Origin: Ferruginibacter sp.
GTDB taxonomy: Bacteria; Bacteroidota; Bacteroidia; Chitinophagales; Chitinophagaceae
DNA: 44,557 nt
Assembly (NCBI GenBank): GCA_017988335.1
Contig: JAGNRZ010000006.1
Coordinates: 1-44,557, forward strand
Direction of reading: 5' to 3'
The notes under the pieces are model-generated. The model had not been told where the DNA came from, did not search any database, and saw only the letters and a list, made by a program, of their open reading frames with translations. The position numbers were made by a program, and so were the translations under genes. The number at the start of each line of letters is the position of its first letter. Within the stretch, counting starts at the first letter, position 1. Shown here piece after piece: positions 21,190-30,440 of the stretch.

Positions 21190-22572
21190 TTATTTATGGG
21201 TATTAGTAATACGATTAAGTATAAAATATAGCCCCATAAAAGCTGCCATTACACCCAATCCTATAGCCGCTGCATAGTTATTTTTTTCATAATCAAGTGC
21301 TATGCTTATGGCCACAAATACATAAGCAACAATAAATATAAGTGGTAGTATAGGAAATAGTTTCATTTTGTAAATGCCACTATCATCTAAATGCTTAGTT
21401 TTTTTACGTAGTATAAATATAGTAGCTGCAGAAAGTGCCATACCAAAGCAATCTAAAAAAATGGTAAAGCTTAATATTTTATCAAACTCCTTAGCCCAAA
21501 AAACTATAAAAATACAAATGGCAGCAAAAACAGTTAATGAAATAGTAAGCACATCTGTTTTGGGGTTACGCTTTCCAAAAGCCGCAGGTAAAATTTTATC
21601 CTCACTCATGGCAAACATTACCCTAGGGTTACTCATTAATAACACATTTACATAAGCCAATACACTTAAAAATAAAAAGCCTGATAGTATTCTTTCTGCA
21701 TTTATACCAAATACCTTTGATGCCATTACGGCCGCAATATTTTTGGTGTCTTTTAAATTTTCAAAACCTATAACTTTTATGTAAGCATAATTAATAGTTA
21801 GGTATAAAATGATGATGATTGCAATGCCAAAAAATATTCCTCTCGGCACATTTTTATTTGGCTTATCTACCTCTGCACCAAAATTTATAGTTTGCTGATA
21901 GCCTCCGTAGGTAAAGCTTACAGCTACTAAGCCTATACCAAATGCCTTAATATACTCAGTAAATGTTGGCGAAATAGCCAAAGTGTTTATTGTTGGGTTA
22001 ACGGCTTGTGCATCTGCAAAAAACAAAGGCGTAATAAGTAGCAGAATTAAAATTATTTTAATAACAGTTAATACATTTTGAGTTTTAGCACTCATTTTTA
22101 AACCCAATAAGTTTACGCCATAAAAAATAACAATAGCAACTATGGCAATTATTATTTGTAAGGTTTGAATATAGCTAGCATTGGCTGCAATTTTCATCCA
22201 TTCGGCATCCTTACTTAAAGGAACAAAAATGGCAGTAATATACTCGCCGCCTACTAAGGCTACCATAGCTAGCGATGCAGCATTGCTCACTAATATTACA
22301 CAGTTAATAGCAAACGCAATACTTGGGTGATAGGCATAGGAAAACACTTTGTAATAACCTCCAGTTACTGGCAATCGGCTACCAATTTCAGCATAGGTTA
22401 AAGCACCACAAAGTGCTACTAATCCGCCAGCAATCCAAGCTGCAAAAAATAAAAAAGTATCTGGCGACTCCGCCGCTACATTTTTGGGAGTTCTAAAAAT
22501 GCCCATGCCTATTACTAGGCTTACCACTATCATGGTAAAGTCAAATAAGGTTAGTTTTGATTTTGTAGCCAT
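21190..22572 (-). CDS. APC superfamily amino-acid permease
   Basis: 460 residues, about 12 hydrophobic spans. Segment 1 has VIGMGIFRTPKNVA (residues about 20-33), the unwound GxGIF motif of APC transporters that binds the amino-acid backbone. GALTYAEIGSRLPVTGGYY (about 56-74) is the second typical motif. Substrate not predictable. Transcribed from the minus strand, divergent from the riboswitch region. Confidence 0.88.
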   Translation of the reverse strand: MATKSKLTLFDFTMIVVSLVIGMGIFRTPKNVAAESPDTFLFFAAWIAGGLVALCGALTYAEIGSRLPVTGGYYKVFSYAYHPSIAFAINCVILVSNAASLAMVALVGGEYITAIFVPLSKDAEWMKIAANASYIQTLQIIIAIVAIVIFYGVNLLGLKMSAKTQNVLTVIKIILILLLITPLFFADAQAVNPTINTLAISPTFTEYIKAFGIGLVAVSFTYGGYQQTINFGAEVDKPNKNVPRGIFFGIAIIIILYLTINYAYIKVIGFENLKDTKNIAAVMASKVFGINAERILSGFLFLSVLAYVNVLLMSNPRVMFAMSEDKILPAAFGKRNPKTDVLTISLTVFAAICIFIVFWAKEFDKILSFTIFLDCFGMALSAATIFILRKKTKHLDDSGIYKMKLFPILPLIFIVAYVFVAISIALDYEKNNYAAAIGLGVMAAFMGLYFILNRITNTHK

Positions 22573-22649
22573 GCTTTAAAGATAATTTTTTTTGTTCACT
22601 ATTTGTGGAGATTATTAATTATAAAGTTTCACATCAAGCTATTACATTT

Positions 22650-22900
22650 GCACCAGATTTGGTTTCCGATTTCAAAACGGAATTAATAGGGAATCCTGTT
22701 AAAATCAGGAGCTATCCCCGTAGCTGTAAAACCCCAAACCCCTAAAGGGGCTTTTGGTTTCTAACAAATAAAACCACTGTTCACTCATTATAGTGAATGG
22801 GAAGGTTGTTAGAGATGGGTTGAGCCAGAAGACCTGCCAAATTCAATTCATATTATTCAGCTTTCGGGTGAAAGGCTTGAGGATATTAGGATGTAGGGCA
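22650..22900 (+). promoter_or_regulatory. cobalamin riboswitch
   Basis: The B12 box GCCAGAAGACCTGCC (22824-22838) is nearly canonical. Upstream are GCTATCCCCGTAGCTGTAA, CCACTGT...GGGAAGG and a CTAACAA/TTGTTAG stem, all in riboswitch order. A BtuB-like receptor begins 80 bases downstream, as expected for B12 repression. A hairpin built on CCCCTAAAGGGG (22739-22750) is inserted in a peripheral loop. Ends are approximate. Confidence 0.88.
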
Positions 22901-22979
22901 TTCTTTTATTTTCGCCGTAATTGATAATCTTCAATTACATTTTTCCAGAAAGCAGTCACAACAAAAAAAATTTCAAAAA

Positions 22980-24926
22980 ATGAAAAAGAAAATTTTTATT
23001 GCGGCTGCTGTAATTATTAGCAGCACTGCACAAGGGCAAGACAGTACAAAACTTTTAAATGAAGTGGTTATTACGGCCGCAAAGTTTCCATTAAAAACAT
23101 CTGCCACAGGCAAAGTAGTAAATGTAATTACTAAAGATGAATTACAGAAAGCTGGCGGTAGAGATATTACACAGTTAATTACCGAAAAAACAGGTGTTTA
23201 TATTAATGGATTTAATAGCAATATGGGTAAAGATAAAAGTGTGTATGTACGTGGTGCTAATATAGCCTATACTTTAATAACTATTGATGGCATACCTGTT
23301 TACGATGCTAGTGGTATTGGCGGTAATTTTGATTTACGTAATATGGCAATAGATAATGTAGAACGTATTGAAATTTTAAAAGGTAGCCAAAGTACATTGT
23401 ATGGTAGCGATGCCATTGCTGGTGTAATAAATATTATTACTAAAAAAGGCGGTAATAAAATCGTAGGTGTTAATGGCTTAGCCAGCTATGGTAGCAATAA
23501 TACTTTTAGAGGTAACATAGGTGTTAATGGTGCAAAAGATAAAGTTGATTATAATATAAACTACAGCAATACCACTACAAAAGGCATTAATGAAACCATA
23601 TCTACCAATGGCGATAAAGATGGTTACAAGCAAAATAGTGTACAAGCTAATGTAGGTTTTAAAGCTACTAATAAAGTGTATTTGCAACCATTTTTTAGAT
23701 ACACACAAATAAATGGCGATATTGACCAAGGCGCTTTTACAGATGAGCAAGACTATACCTACAAACAAAAAAGTACACAAGTAGGAATTAAAACAACTGT
23801 TGACTTAAAGAAAAGAAAATTAAATATTTTATATAGTCACAATGTTATTGACAGAGTTTTTATTGATGATAGTACTAAAAGTAGAAATGGGTATGATATT
23901 TTTGCAAAAGGTATATACAAAGGCAATGAACATTTTTTTGAAACCTTTGCTGGTATTGATGTAAATAAAAATGTTAAGTTAACTGTTGGAGGAGATTTTA
24001 GAGCTTCAAATACAGATCAAACGTATAGCTCTGTAGGTTTTTTTGGACCTTATAAAACTGAATTAGGAAAAGATAGTTTAAAACAAAACCAAGTAGGTAT
24101 ATATGCTGCTGCAAATATCTCCACACAAAAAGGGTTTAATATAGAATTGGGTAATAGGTTAAATATCCACTCGGAGTATGGAAGCAACTATGTATTTAAT
24201 ATCAATCCATCTTACTTAATAAATAATAAAGTAAAACTATTTGCTAATTTATCAAGTGGGTATAGAGTGCCATCTTTATATCAACTTTACTCAGAATATG
24301 GTAATAAGCAATTAAAGCCAGAGTCTTCGATAAATTCAGAAATTGGTGCACAGTATTTTAGTAAGGATAATCAATTTAATGCAAGAGCCGTTTACTTTAA
24401 TAGAACTATAAAAGAAGTAATATTTTTTTACTTTAATTCCACTACGTTTCAATCGCAATACATAAATCAAGATAAACAAAAAGATAATGGATTGGAATTA
24501 GAAGCAGCTTATACTGGCATCAAAAATCTTTCGATAAAATCTTTTTTTAATTTTGTGGATGGAAATATTAGCACAAAAACTGGTGCAGGAAAAGACACTA
24601 CTTTCTTTAATTTACTCCGCCGTCCAAAAACTAGCTTTGGTGTAAACATAGGTTATCAGGCAACTAAACAATTTTACGTAAGCACTAATATTGCAGCATT
24701 TGACAAAAGAGAAGATGCCTATTTTGATAATACTACATTTACTACAAAATACGTAACCCTTCAAAGCTATGCATTACTTAATGTGTATGCACAGTACACT
24801 TTTTATAAAAATAAGCTTACTCTGTTTGCAGATGTAAGAAATATTTTAGATAGCGATTATACAGAAGTTAGTGGTTATAATACTTTAGGCACTACCTTTT
24901 TTGGTGGCCTACGATTTAATTTTTAA
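22980..24926 (+). CDS. btuB: TonB-dependent vitamin B12 receptor (BtuB-like)
   Basis: 648 residues: signal peptide (to about TAQGQ), TonB-box-like NEVVITAAKF (about 27-36), plug domain with RGANIAYTLITIDGIPVYD and VERIEILKGSQSTLYGSDAIAGVINIITKKG, and a barrel ending in FFGGLRFNF with a C-terminal Phe. There is no carboxypeptidase-like N-domain, so it is of classic BtuB size. Placement directly after a cobalamin riboswitch is the main evidence for the corrinoid substrate. Confidence 0.88.
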   Translation: MKKKIFIAAAVIISSTAQGQDSTKLLNEVVITAAKFPLKTSATGKVVNVITKDELQKAGGRDITQLITEKTGVYINGFNSNMGKDKSVYVRGANIAYTLITIDGIPVYDASGIGGNFDLRNMAIDNVERIEILKGSQSTLYGSDAIAGVINIITKKGGNKIVGVNGLASYGSNNTFRGNIGVNGAKDKVDYNINYSNTTTKGINETISTNGDKDGYKQNSVQANVGFKATNKVYLQPFFRYTQINGDIDQGAFTDEQDYTYKQKSTQVGIKTTVDLKKRKLNILYSHNVIDRVFIDDSTKSRNGYDIFAKGIYKGNEHFFETFAGIDVNKNVKLTVGGDFRASNTDQTYSSVGFFGPYKTELGKDSLKQNQVGIYAAANISTQKGFNIELGNRLNIHSEYGSNYVFNINPSYLINNKVKLFANLSSGYRVPSLYQLYSEYGNKQLKPESSINSEIGAQYFSKDNQFNARAVYFNRTIKEVIFFYFNSTTFQSQYINQDKQKDNGLELEAAYTGIKNLSIKSFFNFVDGNISTKTGAGKDTTFFNLLRRPKTSFGVNIGYQATKQFYVSTNIAAFDKREDAYFDNTTFTTKYVTLQSYALLNVYAQYTFYKNKLTLFADVRNILDSDYTEVSGYNTLGTTFFGGLRFNF

Positions 24927-24928
24927 GT

Positions 24929-25129
24929 ATGTGCCAACACGAACAAAAATATTGCCCATCTTGCCATCAAAAATTTGAGTGTAAGGTGGGCAGTATTCAT
25001 TTATGCCAATGCAGTGCTATAAAATTAACAGAGGTAGAAAAAAATTTTATTCAATCTAACTATGATGATTGCCTTTGTATAAGTTGTTTATTGAACATAG
25101 AAGAGCAATTGAACAAGGCCAAAAATTAA
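24929..25129 (+). CDS. cysteine-rich CWC family protein
   Basis: A 66-residue protein with CPSCHQKFECKVGSIHLCQC and a later CLCISCL, the cysteine pattern of CWC proteins, likely to bind zinc. It starts 2 bases after btuB and so is probably B12-regulated with it. Function unknown. Confidence 0.75.
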   Translation: MCQHEQKYCPSCHQKFECKVGSIHLCQCSAIKLTEVEKNFIQSNYDDCLCISCLLNIEEQLNKAKN

Positions 25130-25200
25130 GTTTTAGCTATCTAAATTTAATAAGTATAGCATTTACAAATTCCCCTTTTATCTTTGTAAAAAATAGTATT

Positions 25201-25791
25201 ATGGATTTTAGTGAAATAGCAATAAAAGAAATACTTACAGTATCATTTACATTATTTGCGGTAATTGATATGCTGGGCTCTATACCCATTTTAGCAGCAC
25301 TAAGAGAAAAAATGGGAGGTGTAATAAAATCAGGGCAAGCAACATTAGTTAGCGGGGGTCTTATGATTTTATTTTTGTTTTTAGGACAAGAGTTTTTAAA
25401 ATTATTAGGGCTTGATGTAAAAAGTTTTGCGGTAGCAGGTAGCATAGTAATTTTTATTTTAGGGTTAGAAATGGTGTTGGGCTTAGAGTTTTTTAAACCT
25501 GATCAAAATGCAAAAAGCGGAAATATTGTACCCATAGCATTTCCATTAATTGCAGGTAGTGGTACACTTACTACCATTATGAGTTTAAAAGCTAATTATG
25601 GCGATATAAATATTTTGATAGGTATTTTAATTAATTGTATTGTAATTTATTTAGTATTACTATCACTAAAGTGGATTGAAAAAGTATTAGGACCAAATGG
25701 CATGGCAGTAGTACGTAAATTTTTTGGTGTAATATTATTAGCCATAGCAGTAAAAATATTTGGTAGTAATATTGTAAAGTTTGGCAGATAA
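25201..25791 (+). CDS. MarC family integral membrane protein
   Basis: The start at 25201 (MDFSEIAIKEIL) is chosen over 25069, which would overlap the CWC gene and give a non-homologous N-terminus. The 196 residues form six membrane helices with the MarC signatures AVIDMLGSIPIL and IAFPLIAGSGTLTTIM. Transport substrate unknown; the family is no longer thought to cause multidrug resistance. Confidence 0.87.
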   Translation: MDFSEIAIKEILTVSFTLFAVIDMLGSIPILAALREKMGGVIKSGQATLVSGGLMILFLFLGQEFLKLLGLDVKSFAVAGSIVIFILGLEMVLGLEFFKPDQNAKSGNIVPIAFPLIAGSGTLTTIMSLKANYGDINILIGILINCIVIYLVLLSLKWIEKVLGPNGMAVVRKFFGVILLAIAVKIFGSNIVKFGR

Positions 25792-25796
25792 TACCA

Positions 25797-25885
25797 TCTT
25801 CGATGTTAGATGTGTGATGTACGTCTTTGAAAAAATTTATTGAGTATTTGTACATCCAACATCGTACACCTAACATCATACATCT
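25797..25885. repeat. imperfect inverted repeat of ATGT/ACAT words
   Basis: GATGTTAGATGTGTGATGTAC (about 25803-25823) is mirrored by GTACATCCAACATCGTAC and CCTAACATCATACATC (about 25850-25885). Together they can form a large imperfect hairpin between the marC-like gene and tRNA-Arg; it may terminate transcription or be a dispersed element. Confidence 0.5.
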
Positions 25886-25888
25886 TTT

Positions 25889-25960
25889 GGCTCCTTAGTT
25901 TAATGGATAAAATTTCAGATTCCGATTCTGAAGATACAGGTTCGATTCCTGTAGGGGCTA
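25889..25960 (+). tRNA. tRNA-Arg(CCG)
   Basis: Acceptor GGCTCCT/AGGGGCT (two G-T), anticodon arm TCAGA-TTCCGAT-TCTGA and T arm ACAGG-TTCGATT-CCTGT, discriminator A, CCA not encoded. A single regular chromosomal tRNA outside the array. Confidence 0.92.
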
Positions 25961-25969
25961 CAAAAAATA

Positions 25970-27001
25970 CTACTTTAATCCAGTAGATTCTCTTACGATT
26001 AATTCTGACTTAAGCACTGTGGTAATAAATTCACTAATGGGTCGTTTACTTTCAATTAAGTTTAATAAAAGTTGAGTAGCAATTTTACCCATTTCAAAAG
26101 CTGGTTGTTTTATAATAGATAATGATGGTTGAAGAATATCGGTAAGTTCATTATTAGAAAATCCAATTACTTTAATATCTTTTGGCACTTTTATTTTTTC
26201 TTTCTTCAATAACTTAATGCAGCCTGTAGTAAGCTGATCTGATAAGCCTAAAATGCCATCAGGCTTTGGATTTTGTTTAAGTATTTTTTTTACAGCTTGT
26301 TCATTTTTTGGAGTAAACAACTCACTAGGCTTACAGTGATAAATTAATTTAGGATTAAACTTAATGCCATAATCAAACAAAGCAGCTTTATACCCAGCCA
26401 AACGTTCTTTGGTAATAGATAAAAACGCCACATTAGCTAACGCAAAAATATTTTTACAACCATTTTTTATCAAATGTTCTGTAGCCTCATATGCCCCTTT
26501 ATAATTATCAACTATAACTTTGTGTGTGTTTATTTCATTTACTATTCTATCAAAAAAAACAATGGGCAATCCCTTTGTACTAAGCTCTTTTAAGTAGTTA
26601 TAATTATTGGTTTCTGCAGATACTGATAGTAAAAGTCCATCAACTGATCGGCTAGTGAGTTGCCTTATACTTACTATTTCTTTATCAAAATTTTCGTGGC
26701 TTTGCGAAATAATTACCGTGTAATCATTTTGATTAGCTACCGATTCTATACCATCTATAGCTTGTGAAAAAAAACTGTTAGCAATTTCGCCAACTACCAC
26801 ACCAATAGTATGGCTTTTTCGTTCCTTTAAACTTAATGCAATGGGGTTGGGTTCATAATTAATTTTTTTGGCATAATCCAATATCATTTTTTTAGTAGCA
26901 GCACTTATTTCATAACTATCCCGTAATGCCCTTGATATGGTAGATGTAGATAAGCCTAATGCTTTTGCAATATCTTTTATGGTGACAGCCTCAAACTTCA
27001 T
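25970..27001 (-). CDS. LacI family transcriptional regulator
   Basis: 343 residues: helix-turn-helix IKDIAKALGLSTSTISRALRD (residues about 8-28), hinge, and a periplasmic-binding-type sensor domain (VGEIANSFFSQAIDGIE, FFDRIV, ILGLSDQLTTG, VIGFSNNELTDILQPSLS). It is divergent from susC and probably controls the pectin/hexuronate locus. A LacI-type operator occurs before susC and again before uxaC. Confidence 0.92.
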   Translation of the reverse strand: MKFEAVTIKDIAKALGLSTSTISRALRDSYEISAATKKMILDYAKKINYEPNPIALSLKERKSHTIGVVVGEIANSFFSQAIDGIESVANQNDYTVIISQSHENFDKEIVSIRQLTSRSVDGLLLSVSAETNNYNYLKELSTKGLPIVFFDRIVNEINTHKVIVDNYKGAYEATEHLIKNGCKNIFALANVAFLSITKERLAGYKAALFDYGIKFNPKLIYHCKPSELFTPKNEQAVKKILKQNPKPDGILGLSDQLTTGCIKLLKKEKIKVPKDIKVIGFSNNELTDILQPSLSIIKQPAFEMGKIATQLLLNLIESKRPISEFITTVLKSELIVRESTGLK

Positions 27002-27105
27002 AATGTTAAGGTATGCAATTATATTAAACTAAATAAATCAACTAAGTATAAATTTATTGCTAAACGCAATAGTAATAAAGCCTTGGTAAAGATATATGGG
27101 TTGGG

Positions 27106-27117
27106 AACGATTGCGTA
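27106..27117 (+). promoter_or_regulatory. putative LacI-type operator upstream of susC
   Basis: AACGATTGCGTA, with partial dyad ACG-N4-CGT, lies between the divergent lacI-type and susC genes. The same 12 bases occur upstream of uxaC. Confidence 0.5.
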
Positions 27118-27226
27118 AAAATTTAATAACCCTATTCTTAAAATGTTGAAATTTAGCATCAAATTGATTGACCAAAAATTCAATTAACGATTGTAAATTT
27201 TATTTCATCACAAAACAAACAGCTAT

Positions 27227-30200
27227 ATGAAGCATTTGATGTTATCATGCCTGCTTTTGATTTCTTCACTTTTACTTACAGCACAAACAAAACAAATTTC
27301 GGGTAAGGTAGTGGACGAAAACGGCAGTCCAATTGCAGGTGCCAACATTATTACCAAAAAACTAAAACAAGGGGCACAAACGGATAAGGAAGGAAATTTT
27401 ACCTTATCTGTTACGGGTAATCCTCCTTACGACTTAATTATATCTTCTGTTGGCTATGGGTCAAAAATTGTAACTACAAGCGGAGATAATATTGGTTCAG
27501 TTCAATTAACAAAGGAAACCGTAACTGGCGAAGATGTAGTAGTGGTGGGTTATGCCACAGTAAAAAGAAAAGATTTAACAGGTACTGTATCATCAGTTAA
27601 TGCAAAACAATTAAAGGATATTCCTTTATCATCTGCTGCCGAAGCCTTGCAAGGAAGATTAGCAGGTGTACAAGCCATTAGTAGCGAAGGTGCACCGGGT
27701 GCAGATATTATTATAAGAGTAAGAGGAGGAGGTTCTATCACTCAAGATAACTCACCTATGTATATTGTTGATGGAATACAAGTAGAAAACGCACTTTCTG
27801 TAATCTCCCCACAAGATATTCAATCAATAGATGTATTGAAAGATGCTTCTACTACTGCTATTTATGGTGCAAGAGCGGCAAATGGCGTAGTTATGATAAC
27901 AACAAAAACGGGCAAGCCCGGAAAAACGCAAGTAGCTTACAATGGCTCATTTGGTATTAGGCAATTGCCTAAAAAAATGGAAGTGCTTAGCCCTTACGAT
28001 TTTGTACTTTGGCAATGGGAAAGAACAAGAGGTTCATCTACAGATAGCTCAAGCTTTGCTCAAACTTATGGTACCACTTGGGATACATTAAGTAACTATA
28101 AAAATGTAACGCCAATTGATTGGCAGGGAGAAGTGTTTGGCAGAAATGCAAAATATCAAAATCATAATCTATCTATAAATGGCGGTAACCAAGCTACTAC
28201 TTTCAACTTAAGCTTAACAGCTAATAGAGAAGATGGAATACAATTAGAAAGTGGCTTTGATAGAAATTTAGTAAACTTTAAATTAGATCATAAAGTTTCC
28301 GACAAAGTAAAAGTAGGGATGACAGCCCGTTATTTAGACCAAACCGTAAGAGGTATTGGTACCAGCAATAGCGGAACAAAAGCTACTAACAGATTACGTC
28401 ATTCAATTTTTTATCGCCCTTTTGAGTTAAATACACCAACTGGCGGTATTGATGATTTTGATGAAAACTATTATTTATTATCAAACTTTGCTACTAACCC
28501 TATCATTTTAACGCAAGCTGAGTACAGACGTCAATATACAAAAGGTACTTATTTAACAGGGTACTTAAACTTTAATATTCTTAAAAATCTTACGTTTAGA
28601 AGTACAGTAGGTTTTGATAATGTAGTAACACAGCAAGACTTATTTTTTAGTAAAATAACTGGTACGGCTCGTAATGCTGCATCATTACCAGTAGCATCTA
28701 TTGGTTACCAATACAACAGATCAATAAGTAATTCTAATACATTACAATACACAGTTAACAACTTTAAAAAGCATCACGATTTTACAGCGTTAGTAGGGCA
28801 AGAGATTATTGATGTAAGAGTATCAAACTCTTTAAATCAAACTAATTTTTTTCCTGCAGATATCACCCCTGAAAAAGCATTAGCTAATATGGGCTTAGGT
28901 ACACCACCTCCAGGTTCTACTCAACCAGCAGGCTTTACATTTACTAATCCTCCTAGCCGTATTGCCTCTTTCTTTGGAAGATTAAATTACGCTTATGATG
29001 ATAAGTACTTAGCTACTTTTAATCTACGTTCAGATAGGTCATCTAAATTTAGTCCTACTAATGGTAACTTAGTATTTCCATCAGCTTCAATAGCTTGGCG
29101 TTTTACCAAAGAAAAATTTGCTCAAAATTTAAAATGGTTGGATGATGGTAAAATTAGATTTGGCTATGGATCTGTAGGTAATAATCGGATAAGCGATTTA
29201 TTATACATGCAATTGTATGGTGTTTCAGGACAGTATGCAATTAATCACTCTATATTACCAGGATTTTCCCCTTCATCTTTAGCTAATCCAAATTTAAGAT
29301 GGGAAGAAAATACAACCCAAAATTTTGGTTTAGACTTGTCGTTATTCAAAAGCAAAGTACAGCTTACAGTTGATGTATATAAAAACAGTGCAAAAAATTT
29401 ATTGTTAGATGTAGCCATTCCTCCAACAACTGGATATAATAGTCAAATACAAAATATTGGAGCTACATCAAACCGTGGTGTAGAAGTTCAAATAAATGCT
29501 ACTCCCATTGCTAAAAGAAGTTTTACTTGGACATCTAATTTTAATATCGGATTTAATAAAAATAGAGTGGAAAGTTTAGGGGGTGTAAGTCAAATTGAAA
29601 GAAACTCTGGATGGCAAGGAAGCGATGGGCAGCCCGATTATTTGGTAAAAGTAGGCGACCCTGTTGGTCAAATGTATGGGTTTGTTACAGATGGTTTTTA
29701 TAAAGTAGAAGACTTTGATTACAACGCAACTTTAAAAACATATACTTTAAAAGCAGGCATTCCATCAATAACTATTAATGGTGCACCACAGCCTGGTGTA
29801 GTAAAGTGGAAAGATTTAGATGGCGATGGTGTAATTTCTGCAGATAAAGACAGAACTATTATTGGTAACGCTAATCCTAAATTTACAGGTGGTTGGAATA
29901 ACCAATTTGCATACAAAGGATTTGATATGAGTGTGTTTGTAAACTTTGTAGTGGGTAATGATATTTACAATGCTAATAAAATTGAATGGACAGATGGCTC
30001 ATTCCCCAATAATAATTTGTTAGGTATAATGAAGGATAGATGGACTAATATTAACCCTACAACTGGTGCTGTAGTTACAGACCCTACAGAGTTAACCAAT
30101 CTTAATGCCAATGCAAAAATTTGGACACCAGTAAGAACACAACGTTGGTGGTTACACTCTTGGGCAATTGAAGATGGCTCTTATTTAAGAATTAATAATG

Positions 30201-30421
30201 TTACATTAGGTTATACTTTACCAAAAACATTAACTAACAAAGCCAAAATTTCTAGCTTTAGATTATATGCTACCGTAAACAATTTAGCTACTATTACAAG
30301 CTATACTGGTTACGACCCTGATGTTACAGCAAGAAGAACAGACCCATTAACACCGGGTGTTGATTTTGCTGCATATCCTCGTTCAAGAACTTGGGTGTTT
30401 GGTGTAAATGTTACTTTCTAA
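27227..30421 (+). CDS. susC: SusC/RagA family TonB-linked outer-membrane transporter
   Basis: 1064 residues with a signal peptide (to LLLTAQ), a carboxypeptidase-like domain (about 22-105; ISGKVVDENGSPIAGANI), the SusC linker DVVVVGYATVKRKDLTGTVSSV, a plug with LQGRLAGVQ and DASTTAIYGARAANGVVMITTK, and a barrel ending in TWVFGVNVTF. It imports oligosaccharides delivered by its SusD partner, encoded next. The neighbouring enzymes suggest pectin- or glucuronate-containing glycans. Confidence 0.93.
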   Translation: MKHLMLSCLLLISSLLLTAQTKQISGKVVDENGSPIAGANIITKKLKQGAQTDKEGNFTLSVTGNPPYDLIISSVGYGSKIVTTSGDNIGSVQLTKETVTGEDVVVVGYATVKRKDLTGTVSSVNAKQLKDIPLSSAAEALQGRLAGVQAISSEGAPGADIIIRVRGGGSITQDNSPMYIVDGIQVENALSVISPQDIQSIDVLKDASTTAIYGARAANGVVMITTKTGKPGKTQVAYNGSFGIRQLPKKMEVLSPYDFVLWQWERTRGSSTDSSSFAQTYGTTWDTLSNYKNVTPIDWQGEVFGRNAKYQNHNLSINGGNQATTFNLSLTANREDGIQLESGFDRNLVNFKLDHKVSDKVKVGMTARYLDQTVRGIGTSNSGTKATNRLRHSIFYRPFELNTPTGGIDDFDENYYLLSNFATNPIILTQAEYRRQYTKGTYLTGYLNFNILKNLTFRSTVGFDNVVTQQDLFFSKITGTARNAASLPVASIGYQYNRSISNSNTLQYTVNNFKKHHDFTALVGQEIIDVRVSNSLNQTNFFPADITPEKALANMGLGTPPPGSTQPAGFTFTNPPSRIASFFGRLNYAYDDKYLATFNLRSDRSSKFSPTNGNLVFPSASIAWRFTKEKFAQNLKWLDDGKIRFGYGSVGNNRISDLLYMQLYGVSGQYAINHSILPGFSPSSLANPNLRWEENTTQNFGLDLSLFKSKVQLTVDVYKNSAKNLLLDVAIPPTTGYNSQIQNIGATSNRGVEVQINATPIAKRSFTWTSNFNIGFNKNRVESLGGVSQIERNSGWQGSDGQPDYLVKVGDPVGQMYGFVTDGFYKVEDFDYNATLKTYTLKAGIPSITINGAPQPGVVKWKDLDGDGVISADKDRTIIGNANPKFTGGWNNQFAYKGFDMSVFVNFVVGNDIYNANKIEWTDGSFPNNNLLGIMKDRWTNINPTTGAVVTDPTELTNLNANAKIWTPVRTQRWWLHSWAIEDGSYLRINNVTLGYTLPKTLTNKAKISSFRLYATVNNLATITSYTGYDPDVTARRTDPLTPGVDFAAYPRSRTWVFGVNVTF

Positions 30422-30440
30422 ATGTATAAAATTGTTTTTT

